Part shown: one piece after another, positions 55,020 through 63,273 of the stretch | Numbering within the stretch: the first letter of the stretch is position 1 | Layout: each line of letters starts with the position of its first letter | Source: Acidobacteriota bacterium | Lineage (GTDB): Bacteria; Acidobacteriota; Terriglobia; Acidiferrales; UBA7541 | DNA length: 64,000 nt | NCBI GenBank assembly: GCA_021832085.1 | Contig: JAKBLM010000006.1 | Span: forward strand, 62,001 to 126,000 | Direction: 5' to 3' | Made by a program: the position numbers and the translations under genes | Notes under the pieces: generated by a model | Databases searched by the model: none | Told to the model about the DNA's origin: nothing | Seen by the model: the letters and a program-made list of their open reading frames with translations, nothing else

Positions 55020-57494
55020 TTACTCCTCGCGTAGCGCCAGCATCGGGCTGATCCGCGTGGCGCGCCGCGCCGGCACGGCGCAGGCGGCCATCGCCACCAC
55101 CGCCAGCACCACCGAAACGCCGGCAAAGGTGAGGGGGTCGAAGGCGCTGACGCCGTACAGCAGGCTCGAAAGCGCGCGCGTCAGCAAAAACGCACCCGCC
55201 AGTCCGATGCCCAGGCCGAGCGTCACCAGCCGCACTCCTTCGCCGAGAACCATCCGCATCACTGAGCCCGGTGACGCACCAATCGCCATGCGCACGCCGA
55301 TCTCGTGCGTGCGCTGGCTCACACCGTATGACATCACCCCGTAAATCCCCACCGCCGCCAGCACCAGCGCCAGCAGGGCGAAGATCAAAAGCAGCGCCGT
55401 TTGGTAAGTGGTGCCGGCCATCGAATGGTCGATCACCTGGCGCATCGTGAGCGGATGGAAAAGTGCCAGCCCCGAATCGATCGAATGCACTGCGTCGCGC
55501 ATCGCCGCAATGCCGCCACCCGCGCCGCCGGCGCTTTTCACCGTCACCCACGCCGCACCATCCCCGCCGAGCCCGAAGGTATACGGCACATACGCCTCCG
55601 GAATCACCGGCTGCCGCAGGCCCCACTCCCGCACGTCGCCCACCACCCCGATCACCCGCACTGGAAAGCCGCTCATCTCGAAAACCTTGTCCAGCGCGTC
55701 TTTCCCGGGCCAGAACGTCCGCGCCATGGTTTGGTTAATAATCGCCAAGCCCCTCAAATTGGCGTTCTTCGGTACGCTTGTGGCGCCGGACTTGAAGATG
55801 GCATCCAGCTTGCTTCCCGTCCGCTCCGCCCGTTCCACGTCTGCCGGGGTGAAATTCCGCCCTTTCAGGAACGGCACGCCGTACGTGCGGAAAAAACTGG
55901 GCGCGATGTAATTCCATTCCACAAGAATCCGCTGGAAGGCCGGGTTGTCATTGCCGGGAATCGTGATGTAGCCGTTCGACCCGCCTTCGAGCGGGATTTC
56001 GCTCGAAAGAGCGGCGTCCCGGACGCCGGGCGTGTTTTCCAGGCGCGTCAGCAATTGCCGGTAAAAGGCCAACTGGTTTTCCGCCGTCGCGTACTTGGCC
56101 TGCGGCAGGCTGACGCGGGCGGTGACGAGGTGCTCGGGCTGGATACCGATGTCGGCGTTCCGCAGATTGGCGAAACTGCGCAGCAGCAGCCCGGCGCCCA
56201 CCAAAAGCGCCAGCGATACCGCGATCTCGCCAACGACCAGCGCGTCGCGCAACAGGCGCCGGCGGCCGGTCCCGCCTGCCGCCGTCGCGCTTGCCTTCAG
56301 CTCCTCGCTCAGCCGCAACTCGGAAGTCTCGATGGCGGGCGCCAGCCCGAAAAGCACGCCGACCAGCACGGCGACGCCGATCGTGAAGAGCAGCACTGTG
56401 CCGTCGAGGGTGATCGGATTGGGCGACGGCAACGGGGAGTGCTGCTGGACCGTGGCGAAGAACTGGACGCACCACCAGGCCAGCCCAATTCCCAACGCGG
56501 CGCCCGCCAGCGCCAGGATCACACTTTCGGTCAACAGCTGTCTCACCAGGCGCGTTCGCCCTGCTCCCAGCGCGCTGCGCAAAGCCATCTCGCGATGACG
56601 CCCGGTCGCCCGCACCAGCAGCAGGTTGGCCACGTTTGCGCAGGCGATCAGCAGCACCAGCCCCACCGCGCCCAGCAGCACCAGGATCGGCGTCCGCAAT
56701 CTGCCCACCAGTTGTTGCTTGAGCGAGACGATGGCCGCGCCGATGTCCTTGTTCGAGTTCGGATACTGCTTTGCCAGCCGCGCGGCGATCGTCGAAAGTT
56801 CCGCCTGCGCCTCGCCAATCGTCACGCCCCGCTTCATCCGTCCGATCGCCGGATAGTTGTGGTTGCCGCGCTGGCCCAGCGCTTTCCGGCTCATGTTTTT
56901 TGGCGTCCAGAGATCCGTTTCCACCGGAAAACGGAACCAGGCGGGCATCACGCCAATCACCGTGTACGATTTATCATTCAGCTCGACGCGCTTGCCCAGG
57001 ACGTCGCGCCGCCCGCCGAATTGCTGTTGCCAGAAGCCGTAGCTCAAGACGGCCACGTCGTTCTTGCCTGCCTCGTCCTCGCCCTTGGCGAAGGTGCGGC
57101 CGAGCAGCGGCTGGACGCCGAGAACCGAGAAGAAATTCGCCTGCGCCTTGACCAGCGTGGCCTGTTGCGGTTCGCCCGTCCCGCTTACGCTAACCTCATT
57201 CGGCCATGTGTAGAGGCTGGTAGCGGCGAGCGTGCGCGTCTCCCGCTGCCAGTCGAGATAATCAGGGCCAGTGAAAGGATAATGGCCGGGTGCCGGCTCG
57301 GTTTCCCACAGCTGCACCAGCCGGCCGGGATGTCGGAAAGGCAGCGGTTCGAGCAGCATCGCGTTGACTACGCTGAAAATCGCGGTGTTTGCGCCGATGC
57401 CAAGCGCCAGCGTGATCACGGCCAGCGCCGTGAATCCCGGCGCCTTCCGCAGCAGGCGCAGCCCGTAGCGAATGTCTTGCCAGAGCGTTCCCAT
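55020..57494 (-). CDS. ADOP-type ABC transporter permease (MacB/FtsX family), copy 3
   Basis: The 824-residue protein has the same double layout as the copy at 14666: GFTALAVITLALGIGANTAI near the N-terminus, a MacB-type periplasmic domain, VLLIACANVANLLLVRATGR in the first FtsX domain, a second periplasmic domain, and a last FtsX domain with YGVMSYGVSQRTHEIGVRMA, ending CAVPARRATRISPMLALREE. No ATPase or outer-membrane channel gene is nearby. The ATG at 57494 lies after a 341-base gap. It is convergent with the TPR gene, 30 bases apart. Confidence 0.9.
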   Translation of the reverse strand: MGTLWQDIRYGLRLLRKAPGFTALAVITLALGIGANTAIFSVVNAMLLEPLPFRHPGRLVQLWETEPAPGHYPFTGPDYLDWQRETRTLAATSLYTWPNEVSVSGTGEPQQATLVKAQANFFSVLGVQPLLGRTFAKGEDEAGKNDVAVLSYGFWQQQFGGRRDVLGKRVELNDKSYTVIGVMPAWFRFPVETDLWTPKNMSRKALGQRGNHNYPAIGRMKRGVTIGEAQAELSTIAARLAKQYPNSNKDIGAAIVSLKQQLVGRLRTPILVLLGAVGLVLLIACANVANLLLVRATGRHREMALRSALGAGRTRLVRQLLTESVILALAGAALGIGLAWWCVQFFATVQQHSPLPSPNPITLDGTVLLFTIGVAVLVGVLFGLAPAIETSELRLSEELKASATAAGGTGRRRLLRDALVVGEIAVSLALLVGAGLLLRSFANLRNADIGIQPEHLVTARVSLPQAKYATAENQLAFYRQLLTRLENTPGVRDAALSSEIPLEGGSNGYITIPGNDNPAFQRILVEWNYIAPSFFRTYGVPFLKGRNFTPADVERAERTGSKLDAIFKSGATSVPKNANLRGLAIINQTMARTFWPGKDALDKVFEMSGFPVRVIGVVGDVREWGLRQPVIPEAYVPYTFGLGGDGAAWVTVKSAGGAGGGIAAMRDAVHSIDSGLALFHPLTMRQVIDHSMAGTTYQTALLLIFALLALVLAAVGIYGVMSYGVSQRTHEIGVRMAIGASPGSVMRMVLGEGVRLVTLGLGIGLAGAFLLTRALSSLLYGVSAFDPLTFAGVSVVLAVVAMAACAVPARRATRISPMLALREE

Positions 57495-57835
57495 GAGGTC
57501 TTTCCCCTCGCCTGCGCCCGATGCGCTCCCCCCGAGCCGGACCCTGTTCCCAAGATACGCCCACTCGGCCGCAAATGTTCCCGTTTGCGCGATTGCCAGC
57601 TGCGGCGAAGGTACGTGGCCCCTGCGCTATACTCCGCTACGTCCCGCACAAACCTTTGCCTGCAGCCTCGATCCCGGGCTGCAGACATTTGCCGAGTGGC
57701 CCGAGCGCAACAAAAAGCTGCATTTCGCCCGAGTAGCGTGAATGCTCACGATGAGCGCGGAGGGAAAGGGGCCGTGTAGCGGCGAGTTCAACTCCACCTT
57801 CGTGTCTCAGCGGGCTGCCGCCCTGAAAGGGGAAT
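57495..57835. other. Intergenic region between the third ADOP gene and the Lon-like gene
   Basis: About 340 bases contain a TATACT near 57631 on the plus strand, with no matching gene, and a repeat-like string GTGTAGCGGCGAGTTCAACT near 57775. No coding frame is supported. Confidence 0.45.
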
Positions 57836-60289
57836 TTAGGCGACCGGCGGGCCGTACTGGCGCAGCAAATCTGCCATGCGTGCCAGGCGTGCGTCGGCGA
57901 GGCCGTAGACGCTATCGGCTGGAAAATGGTTCGTCGCATCGCGCTCGCCCGCTGCAACGCCGGTCAGGATCGCAATGCCCTGCTCGACGGTGGCCACGGG
58001 ATAGATGTGGAATTTGCCCTGCCGCACCGCCTCGATTACTTCTTCGCGAAGCATCAAGTCTTCCGCGTTTTCGCGAGGGATGATGACGCCCTGCGTCCCG
58101 GTCAGTCCGCCCCTGGCGCGGCAGACGTCGAAAAAACCCTGGATTTTTTCGTTGACGCCGCCAATGGCCTGGATGTCGCCGTGCTGGTTCACCGACCCGG
58201 TAACGGCAACGTCTTGGCGGATGGGCAGGCCTGACAGGGCGGAAAGGATGGCGTAGATTTCAGTGGAGCTGGCGCTGTCGCCGTCGACGCCCGCGTAGGA
58301 CTGCTCGAAGCAGACGCTGGCGGAAAGCGAGAGCGGTTTGTCCTGCGCGAAGACGCGGCGGAGGTAACCGGCGATGATCTGCACACCCTTGTCGTGCAGG
58401 TGGCCGCTCATGTTCGCTTCGCGCTCGATGTTGATCAGGCCGGTTCTGCCGAGCGCCACCGAGGCCGTGATGCGCACCGGCTTGCCGAAGGCGTAGCCGC
58501 CCACCTCGAGCACGCTCAGCCCGTTCACCTGCCCCACGCGGCTGCCGCTGGTATCGATCAGCAGCAGCCCCTGCTCGATCGTTTCGCGGATCTTCGTCTC
58601 GGACAGGTTGTGCCTTTCGATTTTCGCCTGCAATGCGTCGCGGACGTGGCGGACGCTCACCTGTTTTTCGCCGCGCTGCCGCGCCAGGTAGTTGGCTTCC
58701 CGCGCCAGGTCGGCCAGTTCGTTGAAGCGAGCGGTGATTTTGCCGCGGCGGCCGGCAAGCCGCACACCCTCCTCGAGTACCGCCGCCACCGCGCTGCGAT
58801 CGAGTGGCAGCAGGTTTTCCTCCTCGGCCACCTTGCGCACCCGGCCGCCGTAATGCAGCACCAGCGCTTGGCTCCAATCGACCACTTCGTCGAATTCCAC
58901 GCGCACCTTGAAGATTCGCCGGAAATCCTCTTCCAGCTCGTAAAACAGCTCGTAAAGCCGTTGGTCGCCCACCAGCACCACCTTCACATCGACCTCGATC
59001 GGCTCCGGTTTCAGCGCCGGTGGCGCGGCAAAAGGGAACAGCGCGTCGATCGGCTGGATTTCCAGCCGGCGGTGGTTCAGCGTCCGCTTCAGCGCCTGCC
59101 ACACGCCGCGCTCGCTCATCACGTCCAGCGCGTAGACCACCAGAAAACCGCCGTCGGCCTGAAGCATCGCCCCGCCCCGCAGGTCCATGAAATCGGCATG
59201 CCAGCCGCCCATTCCTTCGAAGCTGCGCTGGATCGAGCCGAACAAATTCGCGTAGGTCGGCACCGTCTCGAAAACCACCGGGCAGGCAGGACCATCCTCA
59301 TGGGCCAGCACGACGTTGACGCCGTAGACGCGGAACGGGTCCTGCTCGACGCGGACCGGGCGGTCGAAGACCTCGTCTTCGGACCGGTCCTGGGCGGTTT
59401 CGGACTGTTTGAACGGGTCGAGATTGTTGAGCAGGTGCAGCCGCACCTCCTCGAGGTATTCGGCCACCTCGTCCTGGGGAAAATGATCGCGCAGCTCCTG
59501 GAGCACGCTGTCGACCAGCGTGGAGGCCGCTTCCTGCTCGAGGAAACTCAGCTCGCCGGAAAGCTCCCGCGAGAGCGCCAGCGTTTTCCGGTAGACGCTG
59601 GTGAATTCCTGGCGGAATTCCTCGTAGTGTTTTCGCAGCTCCTCGGCCGCGGCTGGAGTCACTTTCCCCTCCTCCACCACCCGCGGCAGCTCTTCCATCG
59701 GCACCGGCTGGCCGTCGATCATTGGCACGATTTCCGGCAGCGCCGCCGGCCCCACGGCCACGCGTACCAGCGCGAACTGTTGTTTGCCGATCCGGTTCGT
59801 GAATTCGTCCATCAGCTCCTTTTCGCGCTGGGCGTAGCGCTCGACAATGCGGTTTTTCCGCCGCTCGAATGATTCGCTCTCGAAGAGCTGCGGAATGCGC
59901 CGGCGCAGGAAACTGAGCGCCGCTTCCATCTCCCGCTTCAGCAGGTTGGCGCTGCCGCGCGGCAGGCTGAGCAGCAGCGGCCGGTCGGGATTCTTGAAAT
60001 TGTTCACATAGCAGCGGTCGGAGGAGGGCCGCGCGCACGGCGTCATCTCGCGGATCAGCCGCGCCACCGCGTCGCCCCAGCTGTTTCCGGTGAGCCCGCA
60101 GACGAACATGTTGTAGCCGGGCGCGTTCAGCTCCACGCCCGTCCGCAGCGCGCGCAAGGCACGCTCCTGCACCGTTTCGCTTTCCACCGGCTCGGCTTCG
60201 GCCGTCGTGGCGAAGGGAATCGCGGCGGGTTCGCACCGCCAGCGAAGTTGTTCGGGAAGCAGCTCAATGGGAGCCGAAGCTTTTTTCAT
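57836..60289 (-). CDS. Lon-like (LonB/YcbZ-type) protease with degenerate ATPase motifs
   Basis: The 817-residue protein has the layout of the YcbZ/LonB-like family: an N-terminal ATPase-type region, a helical insertion (about 115-290), an AAA-type core with VGDQRLYELFYELEEDFRRI, and a C-terminal Lon protease domain. The Ser-Lys dyad is intact: Ser672 in VDGDSASSTEIYA and Lys715 in IGGVNEKIQGFF. The Walker A position reads CGLTGNSWGDA (about 64-74) instead of a GxxGxGK/RT loop. The Walker B region reads GGFLVVYALD in place of the usual GG-L-V-DA-D-type string. It may therefore have lost or changed nucleotide use. It follows the AI-2E-type gene by 27 bases and probably shares its transcript. 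Confidence 0.85.
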   Translation of the reverse strand: MKKASAPIELLPEQLRWRCEPAAIPFATTAEAEPVESETVQERALRALRTGVELNAPGYNMFVCGLTGNSWGDAVARLIREMTPCARPSSDRCYVNNFKNPDRPLLLSLPRGSANLLKREMEAALSFLRRRIPQLFESESFERRKNRIVERYAQREKELMDEFTNRIGKQQFALVRVAVGPAALPEIVPMIDGQPVPMEELPRVVEEGKVTPAAAEELRKHYEEFRQEFTSVYRKTLALSRELSGELSFLEQEAASTLVDSVLQELRDHFPQDEVAEYLEEVRLHLLNNLDPFKQSETAQDRSEDEVFDRPVRVEQDPFRVYGVNVVLAHEDGPACPVVFETVPTYANLFGSIQRSFEGMGGWHADFMDLRGGAMLQADGGFLVVYALDVMSERGVWQALKRTLNHRRLEIQPIDALFPFAAPPALKPEPIEVDVKVVLVGDQRLYELFYELEEDFRRIFKVRVEFDEVVDWSQALVLHYGGRVRKVAEEENLLPLDRSAVAAVLEEGVRLAGRRGKITARFNELADLAREANYLARQRGEKQVSVRHVRDALQAKIERHNLSETKIRETIEQGLLLIDTSGSRVGQVNGLSVLEVGGYAFGKPVRITASVALGRTGLINIEREANMSGHLHDKGVQIIAGYLRRVFAQDKPLSLSASVCFEQSYAGVDGDSASSTEIYAILSALSGLPIRQDVAVTGSVNQHGDIQAIGGVNEKIQGFFDVCRARGGLTGTQGVIIPRENAEDLMLREEVIEAVRQGKFHIYPVATVEQGIAILTGVAAGERDATNHFPADSVYGLADARLARMADLLRQYGPPVA

Positions 60290-60316
60290 GTGCCCAAATC
60301 CAGCGAAGAGATTTTA

Positions 60317-61393
60317 TTACTCCAGCACGGCCGTTCCCGGCCCTCCGGCCGAATCCGGTGGCGCGACCGGCTTCGTATAGGCTTGCAGCAGCCCCGCCGC
60401 GATCGCCACTACCACCGGTCCCAGCACAAGGCCGATCACGCCGAACACGACTACCCCGCCCAGCACGCCCACCAGTACGAACAACCCGTTCATTTCCACC
60501 CGGCCGCTGATCATCATCGGCCGCAGCACGTCGTCAATCACCAAAAGCGCCACGCCATTGATCACCAGCAGCAACACCGCCCGGCCTGGGTACCCCTGCG
60601 CCACCAACCAACCCGCCGCCGGGATCCACACCATCCACGCCCCCAGCACCGGCAGCAGCGCGAAGAGCGCCATCACCACGCCCCAGAACACCGCTTGGTG
60701 AATTCCCACCAGCAGAAACACCAGCCCGCCCACCAGTCCGGCGATGCCCGAGGCCGCCAGGCTCGAGGCCACCGTGACAAACACCAGATCACGAGCTTGG
60801 GTAATCATCGCCTCGCGCTGCTCCTCGGCAAAGGGTAGCGAGCGCCGCACCCAGCGCATGATCGAGTCGGCGTCCCGGAAGAAGTAGAACATCGCGATGA
60901 CCGTGATCACCAGGTCGAACACGAAGATAATCAGATGCCTCACCGCCCCGCCGAGTTCTCCCGCCAGATAGCCCGTGATATGCCGTGCCCCTTCCTGCGC
61001 GACCGTCGACAGGTTCACCGTCGACAAGCCGGGCAGCCGATGCGCCGCCCACATCCAGATGTGATTCAGCCAGTGGGCACGCACAAGGAACGTCCCCAGC
61101 TCCACCGAGCCCAGCGCCTGGATCGCTTGGTGCACGAAAGCGATCATGATCATTACCGTCGGGACGATCAGGATCGCCGTCGCCCCCACCGTGCTCACCG
61201 TCGCCCCCAGCGCCCTGCCGAATCGCCGGTCGAGCCGGCGATGCCAGGGGAGAAACAGGATCACGATCACCGCCGCCCAGATCAATGGCGTCAGGAACGG
61301 CTGGAAGACCAGAAAAGTTAGCCAGGCCAGCAACGCCAAAAAAGCGAAAAACAGCGCCGTGGTCACCAGTTGCGTTTGCGTTCGCTCAGGCAT
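60317..61393 (-). CDS. AI-2E-family (PerM/UPF0118) membrane transporter
   Basis: The 358-residue protein has about seven to eight membrane helices and the family strings PLIWAAVIVILFLPWHRRL, FYFFRDADSIMRWVRRSLPF and ALLPVLGAWMVWIPAAGWL. The family includes TqsA and PerM; substrates are mostly unproven and include autoinducer 2 and ions. The ATG at 61393 has GGAAGGA about five bases upstream. It leads the pair with the Lon-like protease gene, and is divergent from the small CxxC gene. Confidence 0.88.
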   Translation of the reverse strand: MPERTQTQLVTTALFFAFLALLAWLTFLVFQPFLTPLIWAAVIVILFLPWHRRLDRRFGRALGATVSTVGATAILIVPTVMIMIAFVHQAIQALGSVELGTFLVRAHWLNHIWMWAAHRLPGLSTVNLSTVAQEGARHITGYLAGELGGAVRHLIIFVFDLVITVIAMFYFFRDADSIMRWVRRSLPFAEEQREAMITQARDLVFVTVASSLAASGIAGLVGGLVFLLVGIHQAVFWGVVMALFALLPVLGAWMVWIPAAGWLVAQGYPGRAVLLLVINGVALLVIDDVLRPMMISGRVEMNGLFVLVGVLGGVVVFGVIGLVLGPVVVAIAAGLLQAYTKPVAPPDSAGGPGTAVLE

Positions 61394-61522
61394 CGTGTCC
61401 TTCCGCCATACCCGGCGCCGGGGAATTTGTCAACTGTTGTCCGCAAAGATACCACCCGGCCGCTACCGGGCCCTGCCTCTCGCCCGGTCGGCGAGGCGCT
61501 ATACTTTTCGGCAGAGGCCCCG

Positions 61523-61681
61523 ATGACCGAGCCTGCTACCCCCTGCCTGCACCGCCGCACCCGGCTGATCGCCCGCGACCGCGAAGCCGAATACCGCGAG
61601 TGCCTCGATTGCGGGGAAATCCTCGAAACCGCCGAGTCCCCGGAACCGGCTCCTTTCGACGAATCCCTCGCCGACGCTTGA
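61523..61681 (+). CDS. Small CxH/CxxC zinc-ribbon-like protein (52 residues)
   Basis: The 52-residue frame begins ATG at 61523 and reads MTEPATPCLHRRTRLIARDR, then EAEYRECLDCGEILE, then an acidic tail. Cys8, His10, Cys27 and Cys30 could bind one zinc, like the ribbons of small adapter proteins. A TATACT about 20 bases upstream gives a promoter. The ribosome site is weak (GCAGAGG). It is convergent with the ArsS-like gene, 12 bases apart. I do not recognise a family, so the function is open. Confidence 0.55.
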   Translation: MTEPATPCLHRRTRLIARDREAEYRECLDCGEILETAESPEPAPFDESLADA

Positions 61682-61693
61682 TCGCCACCCCGC

Positions 61694-62731
61694 CTACGAG
61701 ATGCTCCCCGCGCAGGACGAGCCGCCCCCGGCCGTGCAGCCGTAGCAGTGGTTCCGGGTGACGATGCGCCGCTCGGCCAGTCGCGCGGGGTCGAAGTCGC
61801 GAATGTGGTGCGGCGCGCCCAAGCCGGTTGGCAGATCGAGCATCTGGTTGAAATCGCAATCGTAGAGCGTGCCGTCCCAGCCAACCGAAAGGGTGTAGCG
61901 GCACATCACCCCGGCCGCGGCCGCCGGATTGAACGCGCTCGCCAGCCGCTCCATGTAGCCCTGGTAATTCCCGCTCGCCAGCAGGTAATCGAGGAAGCGG
62001 CTGATCGGCATGTTGGTGATCGTGTAGAGCCGGTTGAAGACGATGCCCCAGCGTCGGTCGAGTTCCCGGCGAAACTGTGCCTCAATCGCCTCCTGCCGCG
62101 GCGCCAGAAACGCGCCCACGGGGTTATACACCAGATTCAGCGTTAGCCCCGAATCCGGGTGGCCATAGCCGAGCGCATTCAGCTTGCGCAGCGCCGCGAG
62201 CGACCGCTCGAAAACGCCCGCGCCGCGCTGGGCGTCGGTCTGCGCCGCGCGGTAATAGGGCAACGAGGCGACGATTTCCACCTCGTGCCGCGCCAGGAAT
62301 TCGGGCAGGTCGGCCTGGGGCGTCACTAGCAGCACCGTCAGGTTGCACCGGTCGATTACATGGTGGCCGAGCGCCCGCGCCCGCTCCACCAGCCAGCGGA
62401 ACTGCGGATTCAGCTCCGGCGCGCCGCCGGTGATGTCGAGCGTCGGGATCCCGCCCTTTTCGAGCGCGCGCAGGCACAGTTCGGCGGTCTCGCGACTCAT
62501 CTGCTCGCGCCGGTCCGGCCCCGCGTCGACGTGGCAGTGGGCGCAGGTCTGGTTGCACAGCTTGCCCACGTTGACCTGCAGCACCGAAATGCCGGTGGCG
62601 CATAGTGGCGCGAGTCCCGCCTCGGCTATCTTCTCCTCGAATGGCGGCACTGTGTTTCCTTGCCCGAGGATGCGAAGCTGCTCGCTGGGCGCGGCGAGAG
62701 GGCTCGCGCGCGCGATCAGGGTCAGTCCCAT
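61694..62731 (-). CDS. arsS: ArsS-like radical SAM / Cys-rich C-terminal protein
   Basis: The 345-residue radical SAM enzyme has the cluster motif CNQTCAHC (Cys59, Cys63, Cys66) and DITGGAPELNPQFRWLVERA, and ends with the Cys-rich domain NHCYGCTAGGGSSCAGSIS. This is the pattern of ArsS-type enzymes, which transfer an adenosyl-derived group to arsenic in arsenosugar synthesis. Some relatives are predicted selenoproteins, but here the stop is TAG and no in-frame TGA is read. The ATG at 62731 lies close behind GGGAGG and follows the CMD-family partner after ten bases. No arsM is visible in the window. Confidence 0.85.
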   Translation of the reverse strand: MGLTLIARASPLAAPSEQLRILGQGNTVPPFEEKIAEAGLAPLCATGISVLQVNVGKLCNQTCAHCHVDAGPDRREQMSRETAELCLRALEKGGIPTLDITGGAPELNPQFRWLVERARALGHHVIDRCNLTVLLVTPQADLPEFLARHEVEIVASLPYYRAAQTDAQRGAGVFERSLAALRKLNALGYGHPDSGLTLNLVYNPVGAFLAPRQEAIEAQFRRELDRRWGIVFNRLYTITNMPISRFLDYLLASGNYQGYMERLASAFNPAAAAGVMCRYTLSVGWDGTLYDCDFNQMLDLPTGLGAPHHIRDFDPARLAERRIVTRNHCYGCTAGGGSSCAGSIS

Positions 62732-62741
62732 CGCCTCCCGC

Positions 62742-63074
62742 CTACATCGAAAGTTTCTCGGCGACGTTGCGCATCTGCACGCCGTGTACCAGCGACGCAC
62801 CGCCGCGAATCGCGCAGGCGACGTGCACCGCCTCGGTCATCTCCTCGACGTTCGAGCCCTTCTCGAGGCAAGACTGCGTGTAAGCGTCGATGCAATAGGG
62901 GCATTGCACCGCATGCGCCACCGCCAGCGCGATCAGCGCCTTCTCCCGCTCGGTCAGTGCCCCTTCGGCGAACACCGCCGAATAATAGGCCTGAAACTTG
63001 TTCCACAGCTCTTCGTTCGCCCGGCCGATCTCCGCGAATTTCTGGAGGTCCGCAGGCCTATAGTAGGTATCCAC
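62742..63074 (-). CDS. CMD-family peroxidase-like protein paired with ArsS
   Basis: The 110-residue protein belongs to the carboxymuconolactone decarboxylase/AhpD superfamily, with the redox pair in HAVQCPYCIDAYTQSCLEKG (Cys58, Cys61) and Glu43 in TEREKALIALAVAH. A member of this family almost always sits beside ArsS-type radical SAM genes and is annotated as an arsenosugar-associated peroxidase-like protein. The GTG at 63074 has GAGGAGG six bases upstream. It is the first gene of the two-gene operon. Confidence 0.85.
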   Translation of the reverse strand: MDTYYRPADLQKFAEIGRANEELWNKFQAYYSAVFAEGALTEREKALIALAVAHAVQCPYCIDAYTQSCLEKGSNVEEMTEAVHVACAIRGGASLVHGVQMRNVAEKLSM

Positions 63075-63273
63075 TCGCGCCCTCCTCGCCTTCCAGCATG
63101 CCCGACTCGTGTCGCCCCGTCGAGGGCCTCACCCCCCCTTTCGGCGGTGGCTCTGCCGCGTGGGTACGGTCCTTGCGCCCGCACATGGGAAGATACGCCG
63201 TTCGCGCCGCCGATTCACCCGGCGAAACAAAGCCCGCACCCAAATTATGGTAGTTTTCGATCGAGGAACGGAA

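Noticed and set aside
55401..57779. A 792-codon plus-strand frame opposite the third ADOP gene
   Set aside because: The ADOP motifs lie on the minus strand; the plus frame is compositional shadow.
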